From positions 1 to 37,853 of the forward strand of contig JBBQHI010000035.1 in assembly GCA_038323835.1 (NCBI GenBank): DNA of 37,853 nt. Direction: 5' to 3'. Each line of letters opens with the position of its first letter. Position 1 is the first letter of the stretch. Shown here in pieces: positions 7,082-15,330 of this stretch. This DNA is from JACVRW01 sp038323835. Lineage in GTDB: Bacteria; Actinomycetota; Thermoleophilia; Solirubrobacterales; Thermoleophilaceae. A model generated the notes under the pieces. That model ran no database searches, had not been told where the DNA came from, and saw only the letters and a list, made by a program, of their open reading frames with translations. A program made the translations under genes and the position numbers.

Positions 7082-9511
7082 CTACTTCTGGAACTCCAGC
7101 ACCTGCTGGAAGGTCGGCCGGTTCGTCCCCCGCATCGTGTTCGGGAGCAGTCCCGGCACGAACGAGGTCCTCGGGGCCGTGGTGAGCCACTTGGTCGGGT
7201 CGGGACCGAGCCGGGCGGCGAGGTCCTTGACCGACGTGTCGAACGATGTCCAGAGCGACGTGCGGCAGGCCTTCAGGTTGCCCTTCCCGCAGTAGCGGAG
7301 GTGGAACTTGCCCCGCACCTTCGCGCGGAGGAGGGTGCGCAGGTCCTTGTCCACGTAGGACTCGCCGACCGCCGTGCTGAGGCTCCTGACCTGCTCGAGG
7401 TCGCCGAGCAGGTTTCCGTACACCGGGCGCATGACCGTCCTGACGAGCGGCGTCCAGGCGGTGTCCATGATCTCCGGCCCCGGATCGTCGTAGTTGCCGT
7501 CGTTGTCCGCGTCAAGCTTCGGCGCGTCCCGGGTCACCCACTCGTCGAGGATGTTCACCACCTGCTGGTCCAGCGCGTTCGGCGCCGGGCTGCGGTGGAG
7601 CACCCTGCTCACCACCGGCCACACGAGCGCGCGGTCGTCCTCGGTGGCGGCGCGGTTCATGATGCTCACCACGTCGGGCAGGCGCGTCTTGGCCGGGAAG
7701 CGGCTGAACAGGCTCACGTGCTGGATCGAGCCGTAGGGCTCGTCATCACCGTGCATGAAGCCCGGAGCCGAGTGGTTGTTCCAGTTGCGGAGCACCCCGC
7801 CGGGCCCGCTCACGCCGTGCGGGTGCTGGCGCTCGGAGAGGTATCCGCGCCACTCGTACCTGCCGGTGCCGAGCGTGGGCAGGCGCCGGTCGAGACCGCG
7901 GGCGCGCTTCGGCAGATAGCCGGACGAGAAGTTCGACGTGGCCTTGCGCGACGCGTAGGCCCAGTTGAACGTGAACCCGAACTGGTTGGCCGCCTTCCAG
8001 AACTTCTTGGGCGTGGAGGCCTTGCCCCCGGTCAGGTCGTGGAGAGCGCCGAGGTTCAGGCCGTCGCGCCCGAAGGTCGAGCGCTTGCGCGACAGCGCGT
8101 ATGGGCGGCCGTGGACGGTGGCCGTGCCGATGATCGGGCCGTGCACCGAGCCCTGGTACTTGAGCGCCTTCCCGGCGAGCAGGCCGGCGTTGAAGTTCTT
8201 CAGCGCCCGGCACCTGCCCCTGTACAGGTAGTGGGTCGATGCCCGGGTGGGCTTGCTTCCGTTCTTGTTGCAGAGACGCTCCGCGAACACGTCACGCACG
8301 TCGTGACCGGCGGAGGTGAGGCTCCAGGCGTAGTTCTGGGTCCGCCCGATCAGGATGTACATGGCCAAGCCGGGCACGGCCACGCCCTGAGCCTTGATGC
8401 CGGGGCCCTCCAGGTGGATCTGCTGGACGATCTCGGGGTAGTAGTAGCCCAGCTGCGGGCCCATCACCGCGAGCGAGTTCCCGGTGGCCGAGCGCGACGG
8501 CGCCACGACCTGGAAGTTGGACGCGTGGAGACGCGGGGGCGCCGCCGCCGCGTTCGCCTTGATCGAGGCCGGGGCCGCGTCACCGGCGAGCGGGTCGAAG
8601 GCCTCCACCGAGCCCGGGTCGACGACCACCGAGCCGGTGACCCTGCCGCCGGTCCGCGGCGGGTAGTTGAAGCGCTTCTTGATCGTGGTCGGCGCCTCGG
8701 GATCGTCGGACAGCATCGCGTCGTCCCACGCCCGGTGCCCGCGCACCCGCCCGAGCCCGCGCTGCAGCTTCGCGAGCAGGTCCGCGTTGCTGGCCTCTGC
8801 ACCACCACCGGCGCCGAAGATCGAGCCGATGAACGCGGTCACGGCGATCACGTCGTTGACCGTGGCCGGGGGCAGGTCCTGCATCTGGTTCGTGGCCTTG
8901 TAGTAGCCGTTGATGCCGTCTGCGTAGGCCTGGGCGTCGGCAATGATCTGCCTGCCCTTGGCCCCGTAGGTCTTCACGAGCAGCTTGCGCTGCTTCGTGA
9001 TCAGAGCCTCGGCCTGCGGGCTCGGAACGAAGGGCTTGCCGCTCGTCACGAGTCCGAAGGCGTTGACGCCGGGCACGTCGGCCGCCGCCACGCGGGCGGG
9101 GCCGCGCCCGAGCGTCACCAGCAACGCGCGGTCTCGCGCCGTGGTCCAGCCGGCCCCGTAGGCCATGTCCGCGCGAGTCTTGCCGTACACGTGGGGCACC
9201 CCGTAGGCGTCGTACACCAGCCGCAACCCGGGCCGGCCGGTGTTCTCCGTGTGAGTCGCGCCGATCGGGGTGAAGTTCTCGTTCAGGAAGTTCTTGTCGA
9301 TGTCCGCCATCGTCACGTTCCCGCGCAACGGCGTGAGCGCGTCGTAGAGCGGGAGCTGGTCGGTCGAGTTCGGCGTGAAGCGGACTCCGCCGTAGTTCCC
9401 GGGCGGCAGGATGTACTTCGCCACGTCGCCGGGGGCGGCGACGGCGGACGGCGCGAACGCCAGCCCGGCCACGAGGGCTACGACAATCCAAACGGAACGA
9501 CCTGCGCGCAA
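7082..9511 (-). CDS. Secreted penicillin-acylase-family Ntn hydrolase
   Basis: An 809-aa exported N-terminal-nucleophile amidohydrolase of the penicillin acylase family, whose members cleave beta-lactam side chains, acyl-homoserine lactones or lipopeptides. A Sec signal peptide spans about 1-26 (ends AVAAPGD). The alpha chain carries RLVYDAYGVPHVYG; a spacer of low complexity (about 284-328) precedes LHASNFQVV, where autoprocessing should expose Ser331 as nucleophile. The motifs SATGNSLAVMGPQLGYYYPE and, later, LRNWNNHSAPG match the beta chain. The start is TTG, chosen because GAGGAGGAG stands just upstream and the signal peptide begins there. DADNDGNYDDPGPE resembles a Ca-binding loop. The family is sure; the substrate is not. 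Confidence 0.92.
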   Translation of the reverse strand: MRAGRSVWIVVALVAGLAFAPSAVAAPGDVAKYILPPGNYGGVRFTPNSTDQLPLYDALTPLRGNVTMADIDKNFLNENFTPIGATHTENTGRPGLRLVYDAYGVPHVYGKTRADMAYGAGWTTARDRALLVTLGRGPARVAAADVPGVNAFGLVTSGKPFVPSPQAEALITKQRKLLVKTYGAKGRQIIADAQAYADGINGYYKATNQMQDLPPATVNDVIAVTAFIGSIFGAGGGAEASNADLLAKLQRGLGRVRGHRAWDDAMLSDDPEAPTTIKKRFNYPPRTGGRVTGSVVVDPGSVEAFDPLAGDAAPASIKANAAAAPPRLHASNFQVVAPSRSATGNSLAVMGPQLGYYYPEIVQQIHLEGPGIKAQGVAVPGLAMYILIGRTQNYAWSLTSAGHDVRDVFAERLCNKNGSKPTRASTHYLYRGRCRALKNFNAGLLAGKALKYQGSVHGPIIGTATVHGRPYALSRKRSTFGRDGLNLGALHDLTGGKASTPKKFWKAANQFGFTFNWAYASRKATSNFSSGYLPKRARGLDRRLPTLGTGRYEWRGYLSERQHPHGVSGPGGVLRNWNNHSAPGFMHGDDEPYGSIQHVSLFSRFPAKTRLPDVVSIMNRAATEDDRALVWPVVSRVLHRSPAPNALDQQVVNILDEWVTRDAPKLDADNDGNYDDPGPEIMDTAWTPLVRTVMRPVYGNLLGDLEQVRSLSTAVGESYVDKDLRTLLRAKVRGKFHLRYCGKGNLKACRTSLWTSFDTSVKDLAARLGPDPTKWLTTAPRTSFVPGLLPNTMRGTNRPTFQQVLEFQK

Positions 9512-9605
9512 GACTCTCCTCCTCAGAAGACATGCTCCCGGCTGACACCGGGCAGCAGGCTGTACTTTTTCACATCGGGAGGCCGTCCCGCGACACGGAC
9601 GCCGT

Positions 9606-10631
9606 TCACGCGTCGCTGGAGGACGCCCAGAGGTTGATGCCGCCCTCGCGTGCGTGGCGGTCGATCTCCTCCAGCTCTTCGTCGCCGAAGTCGAGCCGGG
9701 CCAGCGCGCCGACGTTGTCCTCGAGCTGCCTGACGCTGCTGGCTCCGATCAGGGTGGAGGTCACGCGCTCGTCCCGCAGCGTCCACGCCACCGCGAGCTG
9801 AGCGAGGCTCTGGCCCCGCCGGCCGGCGATCTCGTTCAGTGCCCGCACGTGCTCGAGGTTGGTGTCGGTGAGCAGATCCGGCGACAGCGAGCTGTCGCGA
9901 GCGGCACGGGAGTCCTCGGGAACGCCGTCCAGGTAGCGGTCGGTGAGCATCCCCTGAGCCAGGGGCGAGAACACGATGCAGCCGACTCCCTCGCGGCCGA
10001 TCACGTCCAACAGGTCCTCCTCGATCCAGCGGTTCAGCATCGAGTACGACGGCTGGTGGATGAGCAGCGGCGTGCCCAGGTCCCGCAGGATGCGCACGGC
10101 CTCCTCGGTGCGCTCGGCCGAGTACGACGAGATGCCGGCGTAGAGCGCCTTGCCCTGGCGCACCGCGGTGTCCACCGCCCCCAGTGTCTCCTCCATGGGC
10201 GTGTCCGGGTCGAAGCGGTGCGAGTAGAAGATGTCCACGTAGTCGAGCCCCATCCGCGAGAGGCTCTGGTCGAGGCTGGCGAGGAGGTACTTGCGCGAGC
10301 CCCGGTCGCCGTACGGGCCGGGCCACATGTCGTAGCCCGCCTTCGTGGAGATCACCAGCTCGTCGCGGTAGGGCCGGAGGTCCTCGGCCATGATCCGCCC
10401 GAAGTTCTCCTCGGCCGAGCCGTACGGCGGGCCGTAGTTGTTGGCCAGGTCGAAGTGGGTGATGCCGAGGTCGAAGGCCCTCCGCAGCACCGCGCGGGAG
10501 CTCTCGATCGGAACCTCCCCGCCGAAGTTGTGCCACAGGCCGAGGGACACGGCCGGAAGCTGCACGCCGCTGTTCCCGCAGCGGCGGTAGAGCATCTCGT
10601 CGTAGCGGCCGGGCGCGGCGTCGTAGGGCAT
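9606..10631 (-). CDS. Aldo/keto reductase, YghZ / L-glyceraldehyde-3-phosphate reductase type
   Basis: A 341-aa cytosolic NADPH-dependent aldo/keto reductase. It carries the AKR14-type pattern: FDLANNYGPPYGSAEENFG (catalytic Asp and Tyr), STKAGYDMWPGPYGDRGSRK (catalytic Lys), FYSHRFD (catalytic His) and TLIGASSVRQLEDN for NADPH binding. The STKAGY-GPYGD-GS-K block is diagnostic of the YghZ/GpR branch, which reduces L-glyceraldehyde 3-phosphate and methylglyoxal. I choose ATG 10631 rather than the in-frame codon at 10763, because the latter would run through the divergent cyclase gene and because an AATACT box lies 7 nt before ATG 10631. Confidence 0.92.
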   Translation of the reverse strand: MPYDAAPGRYDEMLYRRCGNSGVQLPAVSLGLWHNFGGEVPIESSRAVLRRAFDLGITHFDLANNYGPPYGSAEENFGRIMAEDLRPYRDELVISTKAGYDMWPGPYGDRGSRKYLLASLDQSLSRMGLDYVDIFYSHRFDPDTPMEETLGAVDTAVRQGKALYAGISSYSAERTEEAVRILRDLGTPLLIHQPSYSMLNRWIEEDLLDVIGREGVGCIVFSPLAQGMLTDRYLDGVPEDSRAARDSSLSPDLLTDTNLEHVRALNEIAGRRGQSLAQLAVAWTLRDERVTSTLIGASSVRQLEDNVGALARLDFGDEELEEIDRHAREGGINLWASSSDA

Positions 10632-10638
10632 CGGCCGC

Positions 10639-10644
10639 AGTATT
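10639..10644 (-). promoter_or_regulatory. -10 box AATACT for aldo/keto reductase
   Basis: AATACT on the minus strand with a 7-nt spacer to ATG 10631 and no Shine-Dalgarno, compatible with a leaderless mRNA. It stands 13 bp from the plus-strand TACGAT box of the divergent gene. Confidence 0.4.
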
Positions 10645-10657
10645 CCAACAGCTCGCT

Positions 10658-10663
10658 TACGAT
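10658..10663 (+). promoter_or_regulatory. -10 box TACGAT for secreted cyclase gene
   Basis: TACGAT on the plus strand. A start about 7 nt downstream would give a leader of about 38 nt that contains AAGGGA, the Shine-Dalgarno of ATG 10708. The two divergent genes are thus served by closely spaced promoters. Confidence 0.4.
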
Positions 10664-10707
10664 TCACCGGCTCGTTCGTCCTCCCCCGCGAAGAGAAGGG
10701 AACTGCG

Positions 10708-11631
10708 ATGAAGCGTTTCTTGATGGCGGCCGCCACACTGGCGATGGCGATCGCGGGCCTCACGGCCGGTCCCGCGGCCGCGGGGGGCTCGCACGGCCGC
10801 GACCTCTGGAGCCTCTACGACGCCGGCCTCAGCGGAGCGAAGTACATCGACCTGTCGCACACGCTCGCTCCGGACATCCCGGTGTGGAAGGGCTTCGGCC
10901 CGTCGGTCTTCTCGCCCACGCTGAACCCCGAGACCGGGCAGCCCTACACCTACGCGACCGACGGCTTCGAGGCCACCTCGTACCAGCTGTCCACGGACCA
11001 GTTCGGCACGCAGCTCGACCCGCCGGCCCACTGGGCGCCGGAGTACGCGGCCATCGACGAGATCCCGCCCACCTTCGCCACGCGCAAGCTCGTGGTCATC
11101 TCGGTCGCGAGGCAGGTGCGAAAGAACTTCAACTACGCGCTCCAGGTCTCCGACATCAGGCGCTTCGAGCAGCGTCACGGGCGCATCCCGGAGGGGAGCG
11201 TGGTGTTCGTGCGCTCGGACTGGTCGAGGGGCTGGCCGGACCCCGCGCTGGCCGCGCTCACCGAGTTCCCGGGCGTGTCGCTGGCCGCGCTCCAGTACCT
11301 GCACCTGAAGCGCCACATCCTGTTCCACGGACATGAGCCGCTGGACACCGACTCCACCCCCACCCTCGAGGGCGAGTCCTGGCTCATGCACCACGGGTTC
11401 GCCCAGGCCGAGGGCGTGGCCGACCTGTCGGGCGTGCCCGCCACGGGCTGTCTCGTGAACATCGGCTTCCCGCGCTTCCAGGGCGGGCTCGGCGGCTACG
11501 CCAGCTTCGTGGCCATATGCCCGCCCGGCACCACGCGCGGCGTGCGGATCGCCGACGTGGAGGAGGCGCCGCTGCCGCGGTACGACTCGCCACTCCACTG
11601 GGATCCGGCCCAGGGAGTGCGGGTCCGCTGA
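10708..11631 (+). CDS. Secreted cyclase-family protein (kynurenine-formamidase-like fold)
   Basis: A 307-aa exported protein of the cyclase / kynurenine formamidase family (metal-dependent hydrolases). A signal peptide covers about 1-26 (ends PAAAGG). The family signature HxGTHxDxPxH appears as QFGTQLDPPAH, so two of the three usual metal-ligand histidines are Gln while Asp and the last His remain. A later FHGHEPLDTD block and LMHHGFAQAEGV supply extra His and Asp. I believe this belongs to a long subgroup with that variant signature, so it may still bind metal differently. AAGGGA precedes the ATG. Its role outside the cytoplasm is unknown. Confidence 0.85.
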   Translation: MKRFLMAAATLAMAIAGLTAGPAAAGGSHGRDLWSLYDAGLSGAKYIDLSHTLAPDIPVWKGFGPSVFSPTLNPETGQPYTYATDGFEATSYQLSTDQFGTQLDPPAHWAPEYAAIDEIPPTFATRKLVVISVARQVRKNFNYALQVSDIRRFEQRHGRIPEGSVVFVRSDWSRGWPDPALAALTEFPGVSLAALQYLHLKRHILFHGHEPLDTDSTPTLEGESWLMHHGFAQAEGVADLSGVPATGCLVNIGFPRFQGGLGGYASFVAICPPGTTRGVRIADVEEAPLPRYDSPLHWDPAQGVRVR

Positions 11632-11642
11632 GGCCACCGGGA

Positions 11643-11648
11643 TAGGCT
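11643..11648 (+). promoter_or_regulatory. -10 box TAGGCT for DUF2855 gene
   Basis: TAGGCT, 6-nt spacer, GTG 11655, no Shine-Dalgarno: leaderless geometry. It lies only 12 nt after the cyclase-family stop, so the gene probably has its own promoter. Confidence 0.55.
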
Positions 11649-11654
11649 GGCGCC

Positions 11655-12734
11655 GTGGACTTCCTGGTGCGGCGTGACGACATCCGGCAGTGCCGGTTCG
11701 ACGAGCAGGCGCCCGGCGAGCTGGACGCGGGCCAGGTGCTGCTCGAGGTGGAGTCCTTCGGGCTGACGTCGAACAACGTGACCTACGCCGTGATGGGCGA
11801 CGCGATGTCCTACTGGCGCTTCTTCCCCGCCGAGGAGGGCTGGGGCAAGGTGCCGGTCTGGGGCTTCGCCCGCGTCGTGTCGAGCGCCCATGACGACGTG
11901 CCCGAGGGCGTGCGGGTGTACGGATACCTGCCCCCGTCCACGCACCTTGTGGTGGCCCCGGAGCGCGTGCAGGACGGCGGCTTCGTGGACGGCTCGCCCC
12001 ACCGCGCGGACCTGCCGGCCGTGTACAACGACTACGCCCCGGCCGCGGCCACGCCGAGGGGCGCGGAGGATGACCGGCAGGTCCTGTTCAGCCCGCTGTT
12101 CGGGACCTCGTTCCTGATCGACGACTTCCTCGAGGACCGCGGGTTCCTGAACGACGCGCAGGTCGTGATCTCGAGCGCCTCCAGCAAGACCGCGCTGGGC
12201 CTGGCGTTCCTCCTCTCCCGCAGGGACGGCGTGCCGGTCATCGGGCTCACCTCGCCGTCGCGCAGGGAGTTCGTGGAGGGCCTCGGGGTGTACGGGCAGG
12301 TGGCCACCTACGACGACCTCGGCACGCTGCCGGACGCTCGCACGGTGTACGTGGACATCTCCGGAGACGGCGCGGTGCGCGCCTCGCTGCACGAGCGCTT
12401 CGGCGAGTCGCTGGTGTACGACTGCCTGGTGGGCGCATCGCACTGGGACCAGCTGGGTGTGGACGCGGGACCCGTGTCCGGACCGGCGCCTGAGCTCTTC
12501 TTCGCCCCCGACCGCTTCGCCAAGCGCGCCACCGACTGGGGGCCCGATGGCCTGCGGTCACGGGTCCGCGACTCCTGGAACCCATTCGGCGAGTGGCTGG
12601 CGGGATGGCTGCGCGTGATCCACGGCAGCGGACCGGAGGAGGTGGAACGGGCCTTCCTCGAGGTGCTGGACGGCGAGAACGACCCGGCCACCGGCTACGT
12701 GATGTCGCTGAGCGCAGGTTCTGACGACGCCTAG
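11655..12734 (+). CDS. DUF2855 family protein (alcohol-dehydrogenase-like fold)
   Basis: A 359-aa cytosolic protein of the DUF2855 family, related to the medium-chain dehydrogenase/reductase fold but without an assigned reaction. Characteristic stretches are VESFGLTSNNVTYAVMGD near the N-terminus, PVWGFARVV, and a nucleotide-binding-like segment VVISSASSKTALGLAFLL in the middle, followed by VYVDISGDGAVR. No zinc-ligand cysteine cluster is visible, so it is probably not a zinc alcohol dehydrogenase. The next gene begins 4 nt after its stop, so the two form an operon. Confidence 0.85.
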   Translation: MDFLVRRDDIRQCRFDEQAPGELDAGQVLLEVESFGLTSNNVTYAVMGDAMSYWRFFPAEEGWGKVPVWGFARVVSSAHDDVPEGVRVYGYLPPSTHLVVAPERVQDGGFVDGSPHRADLPAVYNDYAPAAATPRGAEDDRQVLFSPLFGTSFLIDDFLEDRGFLNDAQVVISSASSKTALGLAFLLSRRDGVPVIGLTSPSRREFVEGLGVYGQVATYDDLGTLPDARTVYVDISGDGAVRASLHERFGESLVYDCLVGASHWDQLGVDAGPVSGPAPELFFAPDRFAKRATDWGPDGLRSRVRDSWNPFGEWLAGWLRVIHGSGPEEVERAFLEVLDGENDPATGYVMSLSAGSDDA

Positions 12735-12738
12735 CGAG

Positions 12739-14424
12739 GTGAACGAGCCGCTCGGCGCGGGCGTCGAGGAGGTCATGGACCGCAGCGGCGCCTTTCCGCG
12801 CCTGGACGAGGCGCAGCGCAGGACGCTGCGGGCGATGGGGACGGTGCGCAGGGTGAAGAGCGGCGACGTGCTCTTCCGCGAGGGCGACGAGGGCTACGAC
12901 TTCTTCGTCGTGGAGGAGGGCGCCGTGACGATCGTTCAGGGCTTCGGTGCCGAGAACCGGGTGATCGCAGTGCACGGTCACCACCGCTTCGTCGGCGAGC
13001 TGAACCTCGTGACGGGAGGCCACGTGTACCTCACGGCCGTGGTGCGCGATCCGGGCGAGGTGATCCAGGTGCGGGCGGAGCGCATCCGCAATCTGGTGTC
13101 CTCGGACCCGGAGCTCGGCAACGTGATCCTGGGCGCCTTCGTGGAGCGCCGCTCGATCCTGATCGGGATGGGCGCAGGCCTCAAGCTCATCGGCTCGCGG
13201 TACTCCCCCGACACCCGGCGGCTGCGCGAGTTCATCGCCCGCAACCGCCAGCCCTACAAGTGGATGGACCTCGAGGCCGACCCGGAGGTGGAGACCTTCC
13301 TCGCCCACATGGGCGTGGCGCCGTCGGAGACCCCGGTGGTGGTGTGGGAGGGCACCGAGGTGATGCGCAACCCGAGCAACGGCGAGCTGGCGGCGCGCAT
13401 AGGCATGGGCACGCGGGGAGCCCCGCCGGCGATCTGCGACGTGGTGGTGGTGGGCGGCGGGCCGGCCGGACTCGCGGCGGCGCTGTACGGCGCCTCGGAG
13501 GGGTTGGACACCCAGGCCGTGGAGTCGATCGCCTTCGGCGGCCAGGCCAGCACGTCCTCGCGGATCGAGAACTACCTCGGCTTTCCGGCGGGCATATCCG
13601 GCAGCGAGCTGGCCGAGCGGGCCTCGATCCAGGCGGCCAAGTTCGGCGCACGGCTGGTGGTTCCCGGGGAGGCCGTGGGGCTCGAGGGCGAGGAGGGCTA
13701 CCACGTGGTCCGCCTGGCCTCCGGCGACACGGCCACCGGCCGCACGGTGATCGTGGCCACCGGCGCCCAGTACAACAAGCCCGCCGTGCCCCGCCTGAGC
13801 GAATACGAGGGGCTGGGCGTGTACTACGCCGCCACGCAGGCCGAGGCGCTCCTGTGCGCGGACGAGCCGGTGCTGATCGTGGGGGGCGGCAACTCGGCCG
13901 GCCAGGCCGCGGTGTACCTGTCCCAGCACGCCCGCCGCTGCCACCTCATGATCCGGGGCCCCGATCTCGGCAAGTCGATGTCGCGCTACCTGGTGGACCA
14001 GATCGAGCGGGACGACCGCGTCGAGGTGATGCACAACTCCGAGCTCGTGACCGTTCAGGGCGAGCGCCAGCTCGAGAGCGTGGGGGTGCGCGACACCGTG
14101 TCGGGCGCGGAGTCCGAGCACGAGGTGAGGGCGCTGTTCATCTTCATCGGGGCGTCGCCGCACACGGACTGGCTGCGCGGGCAGGTGGCCATGGACGAGC
14201 GCTGCTTCCTACTAACCGGGCGAGACGTGGATGGTGACGATCTCGCCGCCTACCCCAGCGGGGAGGTGCCCTACTTCCTGGAGACCAGCCGCCCCGGCCT
14301 GTTCGCTGTCGGCGACGTGCATTCCGGGTCGATCAAGCGCGTGGCCTCGGCCGTGGGCGAGGGCTCGATGGCCGTCCGCCTGGTGCACCAGCGGCTCGCC
14401 GTTCCGATCCACCCCTCGGGATGA
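12739..14424 (+). CDS. Cyclic-nucleotide-domain thioredoxin-reductase-like flavoprotein lacking the redox cysteines
   Basis: A 561-aa three-part protein. Residues about 15-125 form a cNMP-binding domain; the phosphate-binding cassette reads FVGELNLVTGGHVYLTAVV and lacks the usual PRTAT arginine, so cNMP binding is doubtful. Residues about 155-225 form a thioredoxin/glutaredoxin-like domain (ARNRQPYKW, where glutaredoxins have CPYC). Residues 232 onwards resemble TrxB: FAD motif VVVVGGGPAGLAAALYG, GGQASTSSRIENYLGFP and NADPH motif VLIVGGGNSAGQAAVYL. The CxxC of thioredoxin reductases is missing. Similar cysteine-less cNMP/TrxB fusions are known as unassigned oxidoreductases. GTG start 4 nt after DUF2855, probably translated by coupling. 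Confidence 0.9.
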   Translation: MNEPLGAGVEEVMDRSGAFPRLDEAQRRTLRAMGTVRRVKSGDVLFREGDEGYDFFVVEEGAVTIVQGFGAENRVIAVHGHHRFVGELNLVTGGHVYLTAVVRDPGEVIQVRAERIRNLVSSDPELGNVILGAFVERRSILIGMGAGLKLIGSRYSPDTRRLREFIARNRQPYKWMDLEADPEVETFLAHMGVAPSETPVVVWEGTEVMRNPSNGELAARIGMGTRGAPPAICDVVVVGGGPAGLAAALYGASEGLDTQAVESIAFGGQASTSSRIENYLGFPAGISGSELAERASIQAAKFGARLVVPGEAVGLEGEEGYHVVRLASGDTATGRTVIVATGAQYNKPAVPRLSEYEGLGVYYAATQAEALLCADEPVLIVGGGNSAGQAAVYLSQHARRCHLMIRGPDLGKSMSRYLVDQIERDDRVEVMHNSELVTVQGERQLESVGVRDTVSGAESEHEVRALFIFIGASPHTDWLRGQVAMDERCFLLTGRDVDGDDLAAYPSGEVPYFLETSRPGLFAVGDVHSGSIKRVASAVGEGSMAVRLVHQRLAVPIHPSG

Positions 14425-14440
14425 GCCTCGAGCCGAACGC

Positions 14441-14917
14441 TCAGTCCGAGCCGCCCTCGCCGTCGTAGTAGCCCACTCCGCTCGAGCGCCGGACCATCAG
14501 GTTGTCCTCGCGGTTGCCGGTGTGGATCGCGATCTTGTCACTGTCGGGGTACACGGTGGCCGCGGGCGCCGCGCGGTTGGAGAACATCAGCACCCGGACC
14601 GTCTCGCCGGTGGCGTTGCGCACCTGGTGGGCTCCCTCCGGCCCCGGGGGGAAGCAGGTCACGTCCCACGGACAGAGCTCCTCGGAGCCCTCGGGGGTGC
14701 GCACCGTCGCCGTTCCGCGCAGCACGAGAAGCCACTCCTCCTCGCCGTACTCGTAGTGGTAGGGACAGAGGTCCTGGCCCGGCGGCAGCTCGTACACGGT
14801 GGCCCCGAGCATGGACGCTCCCAGGTCGGGCCCGGGCCGGAACATGCCCGCCCGGAAGCCCTCCGGATCCTCGGGGTCGTACTCGAACTCGGGCTCTTCG
14901 ATGTTTGCTCGGCGCAT
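14441..14917 (-). CDS. Cupin domain protein
   Basis: A 158-aa single-domain cupin. The two cupin motifs are PGQDLCPYHYEYGEEEWLLVLRG (metal ligands H and E) and PPGPEGAHQVRNATGETVRVL (last His). Such proteins bind Fe, Mn or Zn as sugar-modifying enzymes, dioxygenases or sensors; nothing here selects among them. ATG 14917 is chosen because an AAGGCT box lies 7 nt before it, and upstream residues in the open frame do not fit. It is convergent with the TrxB-like gene (17 bp between stops) and divergent from the UBP zinc-finger gene. Confidence 0.88.
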   Translation of the reverse strand: MRRANIEEPEFEYDPEDPEGFRAGMFRPGPDLGASMLGATVYELPPGQDLCPYHYEYGEEEWLLVLRGTATVRTPEGSEELCPWDVTCFPPGPEGAHQVRNATGETVRVLMFSNRAAPAATVYPDSDKIAIHTGNREDNLMVRRSSGVGYYDGEGGSD

Positions 14918-14924
14918 GCGCGGG

Positions 14925-14930
14925 AGCCTT
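14925..14930 (-). promoter_or_regulatory. -10 box AAGGCT for cupin gene
   Basis: AAGGCT on the minus strand, 7 nt before ATG 14917, without a Shine-Dalgarno; a one-base variant of the TAGGCT boxes elsewhere in the window. Confidence 0.4.
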
Positions 14931-14956
14931 GCACGCGGCGTGGAATCGGTGTGCCC

Positions 14957-14962
14957 TAGGCT
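14957..14962 (+). promoter_or_regulatory. -10 box TAGGCT for UBP zinc-finger gene
   Basis: TAGGCT on the plus strand, 41 nt before ATG 15004. Unlike the leaderless genes this one would have a leader of about 35 nt with a strong AGGAGGA Shine-Dalgarno (14991-14997). Confidence 0.4.
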
Positions 14963-15003
14963 CAGTCCCTGGCGGAGACCGAACACGAGCAGGAGGACGC
15001 GCG

Positions 15004-15279
15004 ATGGAAACGTGCACGCATCTCGACCAGGTGGAGATCCTCGACCCCCCCGCGGAGATCGCCGGCTGCGAGGAGTGCCACAAGACTGGGGACCAGTGGG
15101 TTCACCTGAGGATGTGCCAGACCTGCGGCAAGATCGGCTGCTGCGACTCCTCCCCGAACCGGCACGCGAGCAGGCACGCCCGCGAGGACGGGCATCCGAT
15201 CCTCCGCTCCGTGCAGCCCGGCGAGGACTGGTCGTGGTGCGCCGTGGACGACGTGAGCTTCGTCCTCCGGGCCACCTGA
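15004..15279 (+). CDS. UBP-type zinc finger protein
   Basis: A 91-aa protein made up of one UBP-type zinc finger (zf-UBP), a domain that in eukaryotes binds the C-terminus of ubiquitin and is also found alone in many actinobacteria. The zinc ligands are evident: C4, H6, C22, C25, C38, C41, C46/C47, H54, H58 and H64, in the usual order, with GCEECHKTGDQWVHLRMCQT as the core. AGGAGGA lies 6 nt before the ATG. A bacterial role is not established; reading C-terminal tails of proteins is an inference. Confidence 0.9.
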   Translation: METCTHLDQVEILDPPAEIAGCEECHKTGDQWVHLRMCQTCGKIGCCDSSPNRHASRHAREDGHPILRSVQPGEDWSWCAVDDVSFVLRAT

Positions 15280-15330
15280 GCGGTGCGCCGGCGCTGGTTT
15301 GAGGGCCCGCCTGCCGGGCATGGCTAGGAC

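Noticed and set aside
6758..9637. 959-aa plus-strand open frame
   Set aside because: Antisense to the two secreted hydrolases; open only because GC-rich third positions remove stops in the complementary frame.
12247..14163. 638-aa minus-strand open frame
   Set aside because: Antisense to the TrxB-like gene, His/Arg-rich, no domain recognised.
14950..15330. Alternative long plus-strand frames around the UBP zinc finger
   Set aside because: The Cys/His ligands, AGGAGGA and codon bias all select the 91-aa frame from ATG 15004.
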